Source: Fervidobacterium sp. UBA5837 (GTDB lineage Bacteria; Thermotogota; Thermotogae; Thermotogales; Fervidobacteriaceae). Taken from it: a DNA stretch of 64,000 nucleotides. Where the stretch lies: the NCBI GenBank assembly GCA_002432805.1, contig DJGV01000007.1, forward strand, positions 1-64,000. Direction: 5' to 3'. How positions within the stretch are numbered: the first letter of the stretch is position 1; the number at the start of each line of letters is the position of its first letter. Both the position numbers and the translations under genes were made by a program. Below are positions 42,216 to 51,108 of this stretch, one piece after another. The notes under the pieces were generated by a model that saw nothing but the letters and a program-made list of their open reading frames with translations, made no database searches and had not been told where the DNA came from.

Positions 42216-43352
42216 GTGGAACAAAAAGGTATATTTTCCATCGAGACGTTTGTTTTCCTAGCCGTATTGGTAGCGGTCTTTTGGCTCTTTCTATCAACGA
42301 TGGGACCTGCAGCGTTTTTCAAAACACTCATGGCAACAGCGCATGACCTTCTGTTGAATACGGTATTTTTTATAATGGCAGTTGCAGTATTGACGGGCGC
42401 TTTCGCTGCTTTGTTAGATGAGTTTGGCGTTGTACAGTGGGTCCACATTATGTTGGATAAGCTGATGAAACCTCTGTACAACCTACCTGGTATCGCTGCA
42501 GTTGGAGTTATTTCAACTTACTTTTCCGATAATCCTGCTATAATAGCATTGGGAAAAGATAAAAAGTTTATATCACATTTTGAGAAATGGCAGGAACCTC
42601 TACTGTGCAATCTGGGTACAGCATTCGGCATGGGAATGATTGTGTCAACATTCTTCATAGCTCAAGGTGGGCGCATCGGTGTCAACTTAGTGCCCGCTGT
42701 TATCGTTGGAAATATCTCCACAGTGATTGGTAGTATAGTGAGCGTTAGGATGTTCTCACATTGGACTAAGAAGAGGCTTGGCAGTATCCATAAGGAAGTG
42801 GAAAAAGTGAATGAAAAATTCAGAAAAATAAGGAAAGGAAATGCATTCGAACGATTCTTGGAAGCCATGCTTGATGGTGGAAAGACCGGTGTCGATATAG
42901 GTATGGGAATAATACCGGGCGTGCTGATAATTAGTACTTTCATCATGATGCTCACATTCGGGCCAAAAGACCTTGGTGCCGGATATCAAGGGTTAGCTTA
43001 CGAAGGTGTGGCATTGTTCGATAAGATAGGGAAATACCTTTATTGGCCGATGAAGGTACTATTCGGTTTTGAATCGCCACAACTCGTGGCGTTCCCGATC
43101 ACTTGCTTCGGTTCGACTGGTGCAGCTCTTGCACTTGTACCGCGTTTCATGGAACATGGGTTGGTAAATCCAAGCGACGTTGCAGTCTTTACAGCAATTG
43201 GCATGACTTGGAGTGGTTATCTCAGTACACATGTGGGCATGATGGATGCACTTGGTTATAGGTATCTGACAAGTAAAGCCATATTGTCGCACACTGTAGG
43301 TGGATTGGTCGCTGGTTTTAGCGCGAATATCATATACAATCTTTTCTTTTGA
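42216..43352 (+). CDS. CD0519/CD1768-type membrane protein with nucleoside-recognition (Gate) domains
   Basis: This 378-residue integral membrane protein has about eight helices and two Gate-like halves: FIMAVAVLTGAFAALLDEFGVVQWV...YFSDNPAIIALGKD, and later GVLIISTFIMMLTFG...ITCFGSTGAALALVPRFMEHGLV. Similar proteins are spore-maturation SpmA/SpmB and nucleoside transporters, but function in this subgroup is not established. It starts at GTG 42216 behind AGAGGAGGTAG. It is probably a monocistronic or first gene; the next gene is 111 bp away with no terminator seen between. Confidence 0.78.
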   Translation: MEQKGIFSIETFVFLAVLVAVFWLFLSTMGPAAFFKTLMATAHDLLLNTVFFIMAVAVLTGAFAALLDEFGVVQWVHIMLDKLMKPLYNLPGIAAVGVISTYFSDNPAIIALGKDKKFISHFEKWQEPLLCNLGTAFGMGMIVSTFFIAQGGRIGVNLVPAVIVGNISTVIGSIVSVRMFSHWTKKRLGSIHKEVEKVNEKFRKIRKGNAFERFLEAMLDGGKTGVDIGMGIIPGVLIISTFIMMLTFGPKDLGAGYQGLAYEGVALFDKIGKYLYWPMKVLFGFESPQLVAFPITCFGSTGAALALVPRFMEHGLVNPSDVAVFTAIGMTWSGYLSTHVGMMDALGYRYLTSKAILSHTVGGLVAGFSANIIYNLFF

Positions 43353-43463
43353 TTTTCTCTTAATTCTCTTCGCTCTTCACTATTGTTGGTTATTTATTGT
43401 TAACTGTTTGCTGACTGAGATTGTTGAGAAGAAAAGAGACAAGAATAAAATGAGAGGGAGAAA

Positions 43464-44066
43464 ATGATGGAGAAACTTTCATTTAATGATTTGAGAATAT
43501 TCAATACGTCTGGTGAGTTGCAAGTCAACACTTATGTATTCGACTTACATGGAATTACATACGTTGTCGACCCGGGAAAAGGTATCGGTAAATACATGGA
43601 CAAATCTGTGAAGTATGACGTGATAATAACACACGGGCACTATGATCACATAGCGGGGGTGAGAGAGCTCAATGTCGATAGGTTGTACATATCACCAGAA
43701 GACAGTGCATTTTTGAAAGAATCTCGGCTCAATCTCTCTAGATTCTTTGATGATATTGTTAGTATGGATATTTCTTGGTATAATATAGATGAATATTTCC
43801 ACACAATTTTGGCACCTGGACACACTCCAGGTTCTCGTATAGTGGTTTTCGATGGCGTTCTATTCACGGGTGATACTGTTTTCTCAAATAGCATTGGACG
43901 AAGCGATTTAAGTGTCATTCCCGGTCAACAACGTGTGATGAGCAAGACGATAAAGAATTTATCGAAGATATTCAAACAGTTTCCAAAAGAATGGTATATC
44001 TGTTCTGGGCATGGTGACATTGTTACGTTGGAAAAATTATTTAGGATAAACCCATTTTTCAAATAA
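43464..44066 (+). CDS. Metallo-beta-lactamase-fold hydrolase, glyoxalase II-like
   Basis: This 200-residue protein has the dizinc motif ITHGHYDHIAG near 50-60, then APGHTPGSRIVVFDG, FTGDTVFSNSIGRSDL and ICSGHGD, in the order of the glyoxalase II/MBL superfamily. The lid domain of true glyoxalase II is absent, so the thioester substrate is not assured. The ATG follows GAGGGAG. It appears to start a plus-strand run that continues through the NYN-like gene, maf and radC. Confidence 0.88.
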   Translation: MMEKLSFNDLRIFNTSGELQVNTYVFDLHGITYVVDPGKGIGKYMDKSVKYDVIITHGHYDHIAGVRELNVDRLYISPEDSAFLKESRLNLSRFFDDIVSMDISWYNIDEYFHTILAPGHTPGSRIVVFDGVLFTGDTVFSNSIGRSDLSVIPGQQRVMSKTIKNLSKIFKQFPKEWYICSGHGDIVTLEKLFRINPFFK

Positions 44067-44077
44067 TACTGCTTCAA

Positions 44078-45055
44078 GTGTTTGGGGTTGGTGCTTTGGG
44101 AAGGAACTTCGAGGATTTCGAGGATTTCGGCGATATCGGTGATCTGTACAGGCAAGAATTTATCGAAAGATTGAATTCATTAACTCGAAAGCGGAAGGTT
44201 ATTTTAGACGTATTGAAGGATTACAAGAAACTCAACAAGGGGAAAATGGAATCACTGATAAGGAATTTTGAGAGGCCGGAAAAGGAAGAATTGAGACGAG
44301 TAAATCCTCTCATTTTTTCTTTTCTGCTCGACAATTTATTCAATAGCAAAGATACAATGGCATCGAAAATAGCAGATTTTGAAAGGAATTCTGTATCCAA
44401 ATATGTCCTATTTGAAATCCTTTTTTGGTCGAAATCTTCTACTTATCCATTTCCCAGTTCCAAGATCATCAGTTACAAAGACTTTCTTAGAGAAAAAAGA
44501 ACAAAATTGAACGAAACGAAACTCAACGATTTTCTGGAATTGTACGCACTGGAGACTTCTTCAGAAGATGATTTCATAGACGAAATTAAAAGAGAAATGG
44601 TGACTGTCACACCTTTAGGACTTGAAGAACACATTTGGATGAGAGATTTCATCAATTACCTTGATCAAATAGAGAAGAATTCCTTGAGACCTAAAATTCA
44701 TCCATACGTTTGGAAAGTACTCACATGCCAAGGATTTGAAAAGCCTCTAGTAATAGACGGTAGTAACGTACTAATGGTTTCAGAACTTAAAGGGCCTGAG
44801 AAAATCGACACTTTGTTGTCTCTGGTAGCTAAATTAGAGAAGACGTACTTCCCATTCTACATAGTTTTTGATGCCAATGCAAAGTACAAATTCAACACTA
44901 AGTATTTCAATTATAATAAAGTCTACTATCACTCTCCTGCAGATGAATTGGTACTGGGCTTAGCCACCGAATTAAAAGCAGTTGTATGTTCAAGAGACAG
45001 GTATCGGGAATACAATTCAAACATTCAAAATGTTTGGTATGATCTGAAGATCTGA
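44078..45055 (+). CDS. Protein with C-terminal NYN/Zc3h12a-like PIN nuclease domain and an unknown N-terminal domain
   Basis: Of 325 residues, the last hundred or so form a PIN-like fold: PLVIDGSNVLMVSE (about 223), YIVFDANAKYK, SPADELVLGLA and AVVCSRDRYREY carry the acidic residues and spacing of NYN/Zc3h12a ribonucleases. The first 220 residues are charged, helical and unknown to me. A short run FEDFEDFGDIGDL near the start comes from a near-repeat in the DNA. No ribosome site supports the GTG at 44078, and a TTG at 44096 is possible. An RNA-cleaving or RNA-quality role is inferred from the domain only. Confidence 0.7.
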   Translation: MFGVGALGRNFEDFEDFGDIGDLYRQEFIERLNSLTRKRKVILDVLKDYKKLNKGKMESLIRNFERPEKEELRRVNPLIFSFLLDNLFNSKDTMASKIADFERNSVSKYVLFEILFWSKSSTYPFPSSKIISYKDFLREKRTKLNETKLNDFLELYALETSSEDDFIDEIKREMVTVTPLGLEEHIWMRDFINYLDQIEKNSLRPKIHPYVWKVLTCQGFEKPLVIDGSNVLMVSELKGPEKIDTLLSLVAKLEKTYFPFYIVFDANAKYKFNTKYFNYNKVYYHSPADELVLGLATELKAVVCSRDRYREYNSNIQNVWYDLKI

Positions 45056-45108
45056 AAACCAAGATGTGGAACACTTTATAACATTTCTTCTCTATTTGGA
45101 GGTAATGT

Positions 45109-45720
45109 ATGATCATATTGGCAAGTTCTTCGGAAAGAAGGATAAAACTCTTTTCATTGTTAGGTTTACCATTCAAGGCAGTCTCACCAAGTGTTGAAGA
45201 GATATTCTCTCAGACTAAACCCGAGGATATAGTTGTGGAGTTGGCACAAAAGAAGGCAAATGCGGTCTATGTGGATTATCTTGGTGATACAATTATATCA
45301 GCAGATACAATTGTTTGGATCGATGGGTGCATGATGGGAAAGCCAAGAGATGAGAATGAAGCTTGGAAAATGTTGTCTAAATTATCCGGAAATTGGCATG
45401 AAGTCTTTACTGGAGTTTATATCAAATCGGATGCTAATGACATTTCATTTTGTGAGATTACACAAGTTAAATTTCGAACGTTGAATGAATTTGAGATTGA
45501 AAAATACATTTCTACAAAAGATCCGTTGGATAAGGCAGGAGCGTATGCCATTCAAGGATTTGCGAGTGTCTTTGTAGAAAAGATAGTCGGTGATTACACA
45601 AACGTTGTCGGTTTGCCTTTACCAAGGCTTTGGAAGACTCTTTTGGACAGGGGGATTGTGGAAAAATATGTCGATAGAAAATGGGCCCAGAGAGAAATTG
45701 ATCACCGAAGGTGCAGATAG
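45109..45720 (+). CDS. maf: Maf-family nucleotide pyrophosphatase
   Basis: This 203-residue house-cleaning enzyme hydrolyses non-canonical or modified nucleoside triphosphates. Family marks are ILASSSERRIKLFSLLG, the acidic ISADTIVWID, GKPRDENEAWKMLSKLSG and DPLDKAGAYAIQG. The C-terminus (about residues 187-203) reads through the start of radC, overlapping it by 53 bp. The ATG follows TGGAGG by six bases. Confidence 0.93.
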   Translation: MIILASSSERRIKLFSLLGLPFKAVSPSVEEIFSQTKPEDIVVELAQKKANAVYVDYLGDTIISADTIVWIDGCMMGKPRDENEAWKMLSKLSGNWHEVFTGVYIKSDANDISFCEITQVKFRTLNEFEIEKYISTKDPLDKAGAYAIQGFASVFVEKIVGDYTNVVGLPLPRLWKTLLDRGIVEKYVDRKWAQREIDHRRCR

Positions 45721-46348
45721 TCTATCCACCCCAGAATTGCTGGCAATACTCATGAGAACTGGAGTTAAAGATGAGAATGTTGTAATGCTCTCAGAGAAGA
45801 TTTTCGTTAAGTTTGACAGGAGTCTTTACAAGATGTCCAAAGCAACACTTGATGATTTCAAAAGTATCAAGGGTCTTGGTGATGTCAAGGTTGTAACTCT
45901 CTTGGCAGCTTTGGAATTGGCAAAGAGGCTGGTTAAGGAAGAAGTCGTGATTTCTGAAGAACCTGTTTTCAATTCACCAGAAAATGTCTTCAAATATTGT
46001 CTTGACATGCAATCACTCAAACAAGAAGTCGCAAGGGTACTCTTTCTCGATACAAAATTGAAATTGATAGGGTCAAAGGATATTTCAAAGGGTACCTTGA
46101 ACGTTTCTATCATGCATCCAAGAGACATATTCAGAGAGGCTCTGCTGAGAAACAGCTCAGGTATTGTGTTGGTGCATAATCATCCATCTGGAGACGTAAA
46201 ACCGAGTACAGAAGATCTTGAACTCACTAATAAAATAAAAAAGATCGGAGATATGATTGGCATAACCTTAATCGACCACGTGATTGTTGGTAATACATTC
46301 TACAGTTTCAGACGAGACTGTAAGGAAGCAGGGTGGAACGATGTTTGA
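45668..46348 (+). CDS. radC: RadC/YeeS-type JAB-domain DNA repair protein homologue
   Basis: This protein of about 226 residues opens GPREKLITEGADSLSTPELLAILMRTG, a typical RadC N-terminus with helix-hairpin-helix (FKSIKGLGDVK). It ends with the JAMM/MPN zinc motif VLVHNHPSGDVKPSTEDLELT...DHVIVG. I use the ATG at 45668 inside the end of maf. The true function of RadC is unsettled; a recombination or replication role has been suggested. Confidence 0.9.
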   Translation: MSIENGPREKLITEGADSLSTPELLAILMRTGVKDENVVMLSEKIFVKFDRSLYKMSKATLDDFKSIKGLGDVKVVTLLAALELAKRLVKEEVVISEEPVFNSPENVFKYCLDMQSLKQEVARVLFLDTKLKLIGSKDISKGTLNVSIMHPRDIFREALLRNSSGIVLVHNHPSGDVKPSTEDLELTNKIKKIGDMIGITLIDHVIVGNTFYSFRRDCKEAGWNDV

Positions 46349-47522
46349 CGAAGAAGACGAAAAACTCAAAAATTTAATGAAATTGAAGGAAGAAATGGAA
46401 AAAGATCTTGAAAAGAAGGGCATATTTAGAGGAAAAAGAGAGACTCAAAAGACGTCAGCTGTTGATGAAACAGTTCTCAAGAAACTGCGAGAGAATGTAG
46501 TTGTATCTGCTCAACTTAAGGAGGAAGAGAGCTTAACCTTCTACAATATCAATGCACAAGATTACGGCTCTGATTTGGAGGCTATCGAAAAGGCAGTAAG
46601 AAATTTCCAAACAAGGACATCTGACGCAAATAGAAGAATTATCTTTGAAGGTTTGCTAAGTCTACTTAATGGAGAATTTGAAAAGGCCAAACGCTCTTTT
46701 TCTCAAGTAAATACGGTAGAGGCACATTACGACATGTCCTTAGCAAAACTATACAACGGGGAAGACATATCAAATGATATAGCACAGTTATTGAAGTGGT
46801 ATTCTGACTCGATTTATCCATTACTTTTACTGCTGGAATCGGAATTATTGAGAGGAAGTTCTCTCAACATAGAGAAAGTCTTGACGATTCTTGCACGGAG
46901 ATCGTTATTTTGGAATTTGATAAGTAGTATGTACACAGGAATAGCAAATGAAGAAACGATAAACAAGGCAATTAGAGAACGGATTTTCTCGTCCCTTGTA
47001 TTGATGTTAAGTGTGTACATAGACTCTTCAAGAGATTACCCAATGCAATCTCATACATGCCTCAACGTTCACAAAGCATACCTGCGTGGTGAGACAATTC
47101 AAGCACCAAATTGGTGTTTGTTTGGTCAATTGGCCTCTGAGGCAAGGAAATACTTGGCTGGATACAAGGCTGATTTAGGTAAATTGAAGAAATTTGAGAG
47201 AGCTCCTGAGACGAAATTGTTTTTCGGATTCTTATTTTACAACGATGGCAATTATACAGCTGCACAGGAGTATTTCAAGAAATTTGAGATGCAAGTAGAT
47301 CAGTACACTATCTATGGAAAACCGTTGAAACAATCGAAAATAGGTATAGAGCAATTCACGGGCTTACCACGTGATTTTGTAGAGATAAATATGGCACCAG
47401 GCGGTATTTTTGAGACGCTCCAATCGTACAAAGGTTACGACTTTTACGTCTACTTCAAAAATTTGGAATTTGTTAGGTTGGTCTTTTCAGAAGAACACTG
47501 CAAGATAAATTATAAACAGTAA
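46341..47522 (+). CDS. Uncharacterised cytosolic repeat-like protein
   Basis: This 393-residue protein has no signal peptide or membrane segment. The first 40 residues are very charged (EEDEKLKNLMKLKEEMEKDLEKK) and probably coiled-coil. The middle holds TPR-like helix pairs: LLSLLNGEFEKAKRSFSQVNTVEAHYDMSLAKLYNG and FFGFLFYNDGNYTAAQEYFKKFEMQ. I recognise no family. The start at 46341 overlaps the radC stop by 8 bp behind AGGGTGG, so it is coupled to radC. A scaffold or adaptor role is plausible. Confidence 0.75.
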   Translation: MFDEEDEKLKNLMKLKEEMEKDLEKKGIFRGKRETQKTSAVDETVLKKLRENVVVSAQLKEEESLTFYNINAQDYGSDLEAIEKAVRNFQTRTSDANRRIIFEGLLSLLNGEFEKAKRSFSQVNTVEAHYDMSLAKLYNGEDISNDIAQLLKWYSDSIYPLLLLLESELLRGSSLNIEKVLTILARRSLFWNLISSMYTGIANEETINKAIRERIFSSLVLMLSVYIDSSRDYPMQSHTCLNVHKAYLRGETIQAPNWCLFGQLASEARKYLAGYKADLGKLKKFERAPETKLFFGFLFYNDGNYTAAQEYFKKFEMQVDQYTIYGKPLKQSKIGIEQFTGLPRDFVEINMAPGGIFETLQSYKGYDFYVYFKNLEFVRLVFSEEHCKINYKQ

Positions 47523-47597
47523 TGATTGCAATGACTGCAAAAGAGGATTGAAAATAAAGACTGTCGTAAAAATCGACACTTGGTTAGGGGGATGCAT

Positions 47598-48728
47598 ATG
47601 ATACCACTTTTTGATCTTACAAGGCAGTACAATCAACTGAGAAATGATGTTTTAAGAACGGTAGATGAGGTATTAAGCGATGGACAAGTGATATTGGGAC
47701 CGAAGGTAGAGAAATTTGAAAATGCTCTCTGCAACTATCTCAACATCAAGCACACTATTGGAGTTGCAAACGGTAGTGATGCGCTCGTTATAGCATTGCA
47801 GTCTCTTGGTATAGAGAAAGGTGAGAAGGTGATAACGACACCTTATACTTTTTTTGCCACAGCTTCTTGTATAGTTAGAAATGGTGGTACTCCTGTCTTC
47901 ATCGATGTAGATCCCGATACATACAACATAGACCTCAATCAAGTTGAAAGGTTGCTGAAGAATGAGAAGATAAGAGTGATGATCCCTGTGCACCTCTTTG
48001 GGCAGACGGTCAGTCTTGAAGATTTACTCTTCCTAAAAGAGAAGTTTGGTGTTAAAATACTTGAAGATGCCGCACAATCGATAGGCAGCGAGGGAAAAGC
48101 TCAGAACAAAGTCAGTAAATCTGGTACATTCGGTGATATTGGCATTTTTTCATTCTTTCCGACGAAAAACCTCGGTGCATATGGTGATGCGGGGGCAATT
48201 GTGACAAATGATGACACTTTGGCTGAGAAAGCAAGATCACTTAGACAACACGGTTCAAAGGAAAAGTACTTTCATGAAACGGTCGGTTACAACTCTCGAT
48301 TGGATGCACTCCAAGCCGCCATATTGTCGATAAAGATTAAATACCTTGATCAGTGGATAGAGAAGCGTATAGAGATAGCAAAATTGTATCAATCACTATT
48401 TGAAAAATATGCACTTCCGTTAAAATACACAAAGTTTCAAGATAAAGGTTACCGTTATCATGTATTTCATCAGTACGTGGTAGAGTTCAGAAACAATGCT
48501 GAAAGGGAAATGGTGAAGAAACACCTGAACGAATCTAAGATAGGAACGGCTATCTATTATCCACTTCCACTCCATCTACAAAAATGTTTCAAAGAATACG
48601 GATACGAAGAAGGAGATTTACCAGTGTCTGAAAAGCTTTCAAAAACAACATTGGCACTACCCATGTTCCCGGAACTTACCAACGATGAGATAGAACAAGT
48701 TGTAAATACAATAAGAGAGGTGTTTTGA
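47598..48728 (+). CDS. DegT/DnrJ/EryC1/StrS-family PLP aminotransferase
   Basis: This 376-residue sugar-type aminotransferase has GVANGSDALVIALQSLGI, TPYTFFATASCIVRNGGTPVFIDVD, ILEDAAQSIGS and the PLP-lysine stretch SFFPTKNLGAYGDAG near 180-194, followed by RQHGS...GYNSRLDALQAAIL. Such enzymes aminate keto-sugars for surface glycans. No other sugar-nucleotide genes are next to it, so the substrate is open. The ATG at 47598 follows AGGGGGATGC; an earlier start at 47580 has no site. Confidence 0.9.
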   Translation: MIPLFDLTRQYNQLRNDVLRTVDEVLSDGQVILGPKVEKFENALCNYLNIKHTIGVANGSDALVIALQSLGIEKGEKVITTPYTFFATASCIVRNGGTPVFIDVDPDTYNIDLNQVERLLKNEKIRVMIPVHLFGQTVSLEDLLFLKEKFGVKILEDAAQSIGSEGKAQNKVSKSGTFGDIGIFSFFPTKNLGAYGDAGAIVTNDDTLAEKARSLRQHGSKEKYFHETVGYNSRLDALQAAILSIKIKYLDQWIEKRIEIAKLYQSLFEKYALPLKYTKFQDKGYRYHVFHQYVVEFRNNAEREMVKKHLNESKIGTAIYYPLPLHLQKCFKEYGYEEGDLPVSEKLSKTTLALPMFPELTNDEIEQVVNTIREVF

Positions 48729-48956
48729 ATGTCGGAGAATGAACAGAATAAACAGAATGAAGAGTTTTTGCAGTCTTTGGAGAATTTTGTCAGAAGATAT
48801 CTGAGATTAAGAGATACACTAAAGGAGTTGAATAAGGAAAAGAAAGACCTTGAAGATTCAATCATCCAGATGGTGGAGGGTACCGATATTGAGCACATAA
48901 TTGTTGATGGAATGGTTGTGGAGTTTGAGAATAAAACGAAGATAAAGCTCAAGTAA
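48729..48956 (+). CDS. Small coiled-coil protein
   Basis: This 75-residue acidic protein starts on the base after the aminotransferase stop (TGA then ATG) behind GAGAGG. Residues about 10-50 (FLQSLENFVRRYLRLRDTLK then ELNKEKKDLEDSIIQM) are heptad-like; the end is a short strand region (HIIVDGMVVEFENKTKIKLK). I recognise no family. The coupling makes a real gene likely. Confidence 0.65.
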   Translation: MSENEQNKQNEEFLQSLENFVRRYLRLRDTLKELNKEKKDLEDSIIQMVEGTDIEHIIVDGMVVEFENKTKIKLK

Positions 48957-48958
48957 TC

Positions 48959-49200
48959 AAGAATCCTGTAAGTTTGTTAAAGAGTTTGCTCTCGATCAAA
49001 TGGGATGATATAACAGATGCAGTACCAGATTTCGTCACACTCGCGATGATCCCTTTCACTTATTCCATAACAAATGGCATCGCACTGGGTATAATCACAT
49101 ATCCAATAGTCAAAGCGCTGTCTGGTAAATGGGAGGAAGTTCATTGATTTACGTGGTTACTTGCAGTATTATTTATAGGTTATTTGTCATTCTTCAGATA
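48959..49200 (+). pseudogene. 3' remnant of an AzgA/NCS2-type purine permease gene
   Basis: In one frame this stretch reads SLLSIKWDDITDAVPDFVTL then AMIPFTYSITNGIALGIITY, then KALSGKWEEVH, a TGA, and FTWLLAVLFIGYLSFF before TAA. This is the conserved C-terminal end of adenine/guanine/hypoxanthine permeases, where the TGA at 49144 replaces a Trp codon (HW-x-TW). No start and no upstream 350 residues exist, because the intact small gene ends at 48956. I infer deletion of the 5' part plus a nonsense change. The remaining 120 bp before the MFS gene hold a terminator. Confidence 0.75.
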
Positions 49201-49231
49201 ATACTCTACACTATATTCTTAGAAAAATAAT

Positions 49232-49266
49232 AAGGGTCAGGAAAAATTCTGGCCCTTTTTGTTTTT
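49232..49266 (+). terminator. Intrinsic terminator after the permease remnant
   Basis: AAGGGTCAG (49232-49240) pairs with CTGGCCCTT (49249-49257, one G-U) and a T-rich tail follows. It probably once ended the lost permease gene. Confidence 0.85.
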
Positions 49267-49326
49267 TAACAACATGATGATAGAATAGTGCTAAGTAACG
49301 ATTAATCTTGAGAGGGGGGAATAGGA

Positions 49327-50625
49327 GTGGTGGAAGTCACAAGTTCCAAAAAGGAATTTAAGATGAGTAGACTTCTGTTGCTTGGATTTGGTTTTCTCGG
49401 AATCAGCATAGTCTGGCCGCTGTACAACGCCTACGTACCGATATTTCTGAAGGACTTTAACCTGTCTTCAACGGCGATAGGATTTGTTATGACGATCGAC
49501 AATATCTTTGCGATCATCTTGTTGCCACTTTTAGGTGCACTCAGTGATCAAACGCGGACAAGGTTCGGAAGGCGCATGCCGTACATACTCATGGGAGCTC
49601 CATTGGCAGCACTAACATTCTCATTGATACCTCTTACAAGGTCATGGCATGTTTTGTGGCTCATGATGCTAAACATCATATTTATGAATTTCTTCATGGC
49701 ATTATTCAGATCACCCGTCATAGCACTGATGCCAGATATCACACCACCTGAGAAGAGAAGTCAAGCAAATGGAGTCATAAATTTCATGGGTGGTGTTGGT
49801 GCGCTTCTTGCTTACTTTGGTGGTAAACCACTCTACGATGCAAATTTTGGTTTACCATTCTACGTTGGTGCCATTCTCATGCTCATTGCTTGTATGCTTG
49901 TCGTTGCCTTTGTAAAGGAAGATGAGAAATATCGAGTAAGAAATAGCAAAGAGGGTGTAAAATTCAGTAATGTTTACAAGAAGAGCTATCTGGATATCAA
50001 GTCCAACATGAAAGATGTATTTGCCAGTAAGGATCACAGTTTGTTGATGATGCTTCTTTCCATCCTTTTTTGGTTCATTGGTTACAATGCGATCGAGACA
50101 TTCTTCACCAGTTACGCAAAGTACAGAATCGGTATCAGCGAGAGCACGGGCGCACTCATTCTCGGCGTTTTTTCACTGACTTTCATGCTCTTTTCAATCC
50201 CGGCAGGATTCATAGGTGCAAAGATAGGCCGTAAAAAAACGATGACGATCGGGCTAATATTGCTCTTTCTTGTCATTCTTTTAACGTTGCTGATGGGGTT
50301 GGGTATAGAAGATAAGAATCTATTGACGATGGTATTTTACATCATCTTTGCAATAGGTGGATTTGGGTGGGCCATGATCAATGTCAATTCCTTGCCAACG
50401 ATAGTTGACATGACGACAGAAGAAAAAGTGGGAGGATACACTGGCCTTTATTACTTTTTTTCCATGTCTGCAAACATAATAGCTCCACCATTAGCTGGTC
50501 TTTTCATCGATAAAGTGAGTTATGACACTTTATTGATACTATCTTGCGTTTTCTTTGGACTTGCCCTCATTACACTCCAATTTGTCAAACGTGGAGATGT
50601 AAAGATAAAAATGGCACAATCGTAA
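49327..50625 (+). CDS. MFS transporter, SLC45/sugar-proton symporter-like
   Basis: This 432-residue protein has about twelve membrane helices. The MFS loop between helices 2 and 3 reads GALSDQTRTRFGRRMPYILMG, and the second-half equivalent GFIGAKIGRKKTM. The motif DQTRTRFGRRMPYI resembles the SLC45/GPH-like group that takes up disaccharides with protons. The Asp-containing segment INVNSLPTIVDMTTEEKVGGYTGLYYFF is also typical. It starts at GTG 49327 behind GAGGGGGGAATAGGAG. It is monocistronic, ended by a shared hairpin. Confidence 0.85.
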   Translation: MVEVTSSKKEFKMSRLLLLGFGFLGISIVWPLYNAYVPIFLKDFNLSSTAIGFVMTIDNIFAIILLPLLGALSDQTRTRFGRRMPYILMGAPLAALTFSLIPLTRSWHVLWLMMLNIIFMNFFMALFRSPVIALMPDITPPEKRSQANGVINFMGGVGALLAYFGGKPLYDANFGLPFYVGAILMLIACMLVVAFVKEDEKYRVRNSKEGVKFSNVYKKSYLDIKSNMKDVFASKDHSLLMMLLSILFWFIGYNAIETFFTSYAKYRIGISESTGALILGVFSLTFMLFSIPAGFIGAKIGRKKTMTIGLILLFLVILLTLLMGLGIEDKNLLTMVFYIIFAIGGFGWAMINVNSLPTIVDMTTEEKVGGYTGLYYFFSMSANIIAPPLAGLFIDKVSYDTLLILSCVFFGLALITLQFVKRGDVKIKMAQS

Positions 50626-50688
50626 AGTAATAAAGTAATAAAGTGTGCCATCAAGGTTATTAAGATCACTTGCATGATTTGAATATTT

Positions 50689-50735
50689 AAAAGGCTCTCT
50701 TGGATGTACATCATTGTTCAACTAAGAGAGCCTTT
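50689..50735. terminator. Bidirectional terminator between convergent genes
   Basis: AAAAGGCTCTCTT (50689-50701) pairs perfectly with AAGAGAGCCTTTT (50724-50736 region) around a 22-nt loop; U tracts arise on both strands. It serves the MFS gene and the YbjQ-type gene. Confidence 0.88.
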
Positions 50736-50748
50736 TTGTTTACCGTGC

Positions 50749-51075
50749 TCATTGTTCAAGTTTCTTCAATTTCACAGCAGTACCGTACGCAAATATTTCA
50801 GCAGCGTTTTGCATCACAGATGAGGTACCGAATCTAAATCCAATAACTGCATCGGCTCCAATATTTTCCGCTGCGTCTATCATTCGCTCAAGGGCCACGT
50901 TTCTGCTCTCAGTGAGTAATTCCGTGTAACCTCTTATCTCACCGCCTACAAGTGTCTTGAATGCAGCTGCTATGTCTTTCCCTACGTGTTTAGAGTTTAC
51001 AATATTACCAGTGACAATTCCCAATGTTTCAACAATCTCATATCCAGGTACATACTCAACTGTCACAACAATCAT
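50749..51075 (-). CDS. YbjQ/UPF0145 family protein
   Basis: This 108-residue protein has the family core VPGYEIVETLGIVTGNIVNSKHVGKDI and NVALERMIDAAENIGADAVIGFRFGTSSVM. YbjQ proteins form pentamers and are annotated as putative heavy-metal binders; the role is unknown. The ATG at 51075 has GAGAGGTG upstream. It is probably last in the GntR-ABC unit, 33 bp after the permease gene. Confidence 0.88.
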   Translation of the reverse strand: MIVVTVEYVPGYEIVETLGIVTGNIVNSKHVGKDIAAAFKTLVGGEIRGYTELLTESRNVALERMIDAAENIGADAVIGFRFGTSSVMQNAAEIFAYGTAVKLKKLEQ

Positions 51076-51108
51076 GTAATTCACCTCTCCAAATTTTTAT
51101 GCCAGAGT

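Noticed and set aside
44100..44145. Near-repeat AGGATTTCG in the NYN-like gene as a mobile or regulatory repeat
   Set aside because: Only two short imperfect copies within coding sequence; not distinctive enough.
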